Shown one piece after another: positions 5,574-6,062 of a DNA stretch of 6,062 nucleotides; the stretch's first letter is position 1, and every line of letters begins with the position of its first letter. The notes below the pieces were generated by a model that was given only the letters and a program-made list of their open reading frames with translations, made no database searches and was not told the DNA's origin. A program made the position numbers and the translations under genes. Origin of the DNA: Ruminococcus sp. UBA3800 (GTDB lineage: Bacteria; Bacillota; Clostridia; Oscillospirales; Ruminococcaceae); NCBI GenBank assembly GCA_002368715.1, contig DFEO01000157.1, forward strand, positions 1 to 6,062, written 5' to 3'.

Positions 5574-5867
5574 ATGACAAAGCAGATCACAAACGAAAAC
5601 AACATTCTCGATATCAACCAGCTGGAGCAGGTTTCCGGCGGAGTGGACCTGAAGGTCATCATGACGGATATGTACAGAAATGGGCAGATCGGAGCTATCA
5701 AGCAGTACCTCGGCGCAATGTCCGACGGCAGCATCACCTATGACGAGTGTGTGTCGGCAGGTGTCAGCGAGTCGATACTTTCAAACCGTGGCTTTGAAAA
5801 GGGCATGGTCGTAACCGTAAGCAAAGACCAACTCGAAGACCTCTGGAACTACTTCGGCTTCCACTAG
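5574..5867 (+). CDS. Small secreted peptide precursor with double-glycine leader
   Basis: A 97-residue precursor. Residues 11-23 (ILDINQLEQVSGG) fit the double-glycine leader consensus: Leu at -12, Leu at -7, Val at -4, Gly-Gly at -2/-1. Such leaders direct cleavage and export by C39-peptidase ABC transporters, so a mature product of 74 residues starting VDLKVIMTD is expected. The mature part is acidic, has one cysteine (in YDECVSAG) and ends in the aromatic segment LEDLWNYFGFH. It has no second cysteine and no Ser/Thr/Cys-rich core, so it does not look like a classical pediocin or lanthipeptide. It may be an unmodified bacteriocin-like or signalling peptide, or a substrate for an enzyme encoded elsewhere. 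GGAGG (5561-5565) lies 8 bases before the ATG. No transporter, immunity or modification gene is in the window. The leader is clear; the function is unknown. Confidence 0.85.
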   Translation: MTKQITNENNILDINQLEQVSGGVDLKVIMTDMYRNGQIGAIKQYLGAMSDGSITYDECVSAGVSESILSNRGFEKGMVVTVSKDQLEDLWNYFGFH

Positions 5868-5931
5868 TGCTCGCCGCACGGCTAATTCCCCCACCCCGCC
5901 CGGGTGCGTGCAGACTATTCAATAGCCCCTG

Positions 5932-5960
5932 CCCTCCCCGGAGGGGAGGGGGATTTTTTT
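5932..5960 (+). terminator. Terminator of the GG-leader peptide gene
   Basis: CCCTCCCC (5932-5939) pairs with GGGGAGGG (5943-5950) over a 3-base loop, followed by GGA and seven T. It ends a 65-nt 3' leader after the stop codon and closes what appears to be a single-gene transcript. Confidence 0.88.
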
Positions 5961-5968
5961 GTGTTTGA

Positions 5969-6062
5969 CCGAAGGGGTATGGGAGCACGCATAAGCTGCG
6001 CTTACGCTGGGAAGTGTCCACCCGAAGGGGTATGGGAGCACGCAACGGCTCCGCAGTTGCTG
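5969..6062. repeat. 53-bp tandem repeat with variable hairpin, running off the window
   Basis: The 23-bp core CCGAAGGGGTATGGGAGCACGCA occurs at 5969-5991 and 6022-6044, a 53-bp period. Each core leads into a 21-base hairpin (5989-6009 and 6042-6062) with stem positions 1-8 against 12-19 and a 3-base loop. Between the copies, stem pairs 4-16 and 5-15 change from T-A and A-T to A-T and C-G, so pairing is kept while sequence changes; pair 6-14 is lost in copy 2, and pair 3-17 is imperfect in copy 1. The array continues beyond base 6062. No protein gene is credible here. Confidence 0.75.

Noticed and set aside
5764..6045. Minus-strand ORF of 93 codons over the right-edge repeats
   Set aside because: It is built from the terminator hairpin and the 53-bp repeat and covers the GG-peptide 3' end; the Pro/Arg/Gly-rich translation is typical of spurious ORFs in extragenic repeats.

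Overview
The window looks like chromosome of a Gram-positive gut or rumen Clostridia, most like Ruminococcus or a relative in the Oscillospiraceae. This is inferred from strong GGAGG-type ribosome binding sites, sigma-A style promoters, moderate GC with AT-rich intergenic spacers, PBSX-type phage genes and a clostridial-style glycogen phosphorylase. No rRNA or other species marker is present, so the genus is a guess.

Left part (1-2571, minus strand): a prophage or prophage-remnant cassette read leftwards. It encodes a DUF6291-type phage protein, a probable terminase small subunit and a PBSX-type terminase large subunit that runs off the left edge. The two terminase genes overlap by 8 bases. 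Between the DUF6291 gene and the small-subunit gene lie two almost identical 97-bp tandem repeats plus a degenerate third copy. Each repeat carries a UUCG-capped hairpin (minus-strand RNA), a Shine-Dalgarno-like site and an ATG. The small ORFs they encode resemble the start of the terminase small subunit.

Middle spacer (2572-2949): an AT-rich divergent regulatory region with several inverted repeats and two overlapping, oppositely directed promoter candidates. A plus-strand promoter followed about 110 nt later by an intrinsic terminator could make a small RNA. A second, near-consensus promoter then drives glgP.

Centre (2950-5464, plus strand): glgP, an 825-residue alpha-glucan phosphorylase with all key catalytic and PLP motifs and an unusual Lys/Ala-rich, histone-H1-like N-terminal tail. 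It has its own promoter, ribosome binding site and terminator, so it is probably monocistronic.

Right part (5465-6062): a small gene with its own promoter and terminator. It encodes a 97-residue peptide with a textbook double-glycine leader (cleavage expected after GG at 22-23), but no transporter or modifying enzyme is visible. Beyond its terminator a 53-bp tandem repeat begins. Its two visible copies share a 23-bp core and differ mainly in a hairpin whose stem changes are partly compensatory; the array runs off the right edge.

The phage cassette, glgP and the GG peptide are transcriptionally independent, and nothing suggests that they work together. The less ordinary items are the GG-leader peptide, the repeat-borne mini-ORFs before the terminase genes, the possible small RNA, the tailed phosphorylase and the covarying terminal repeat.
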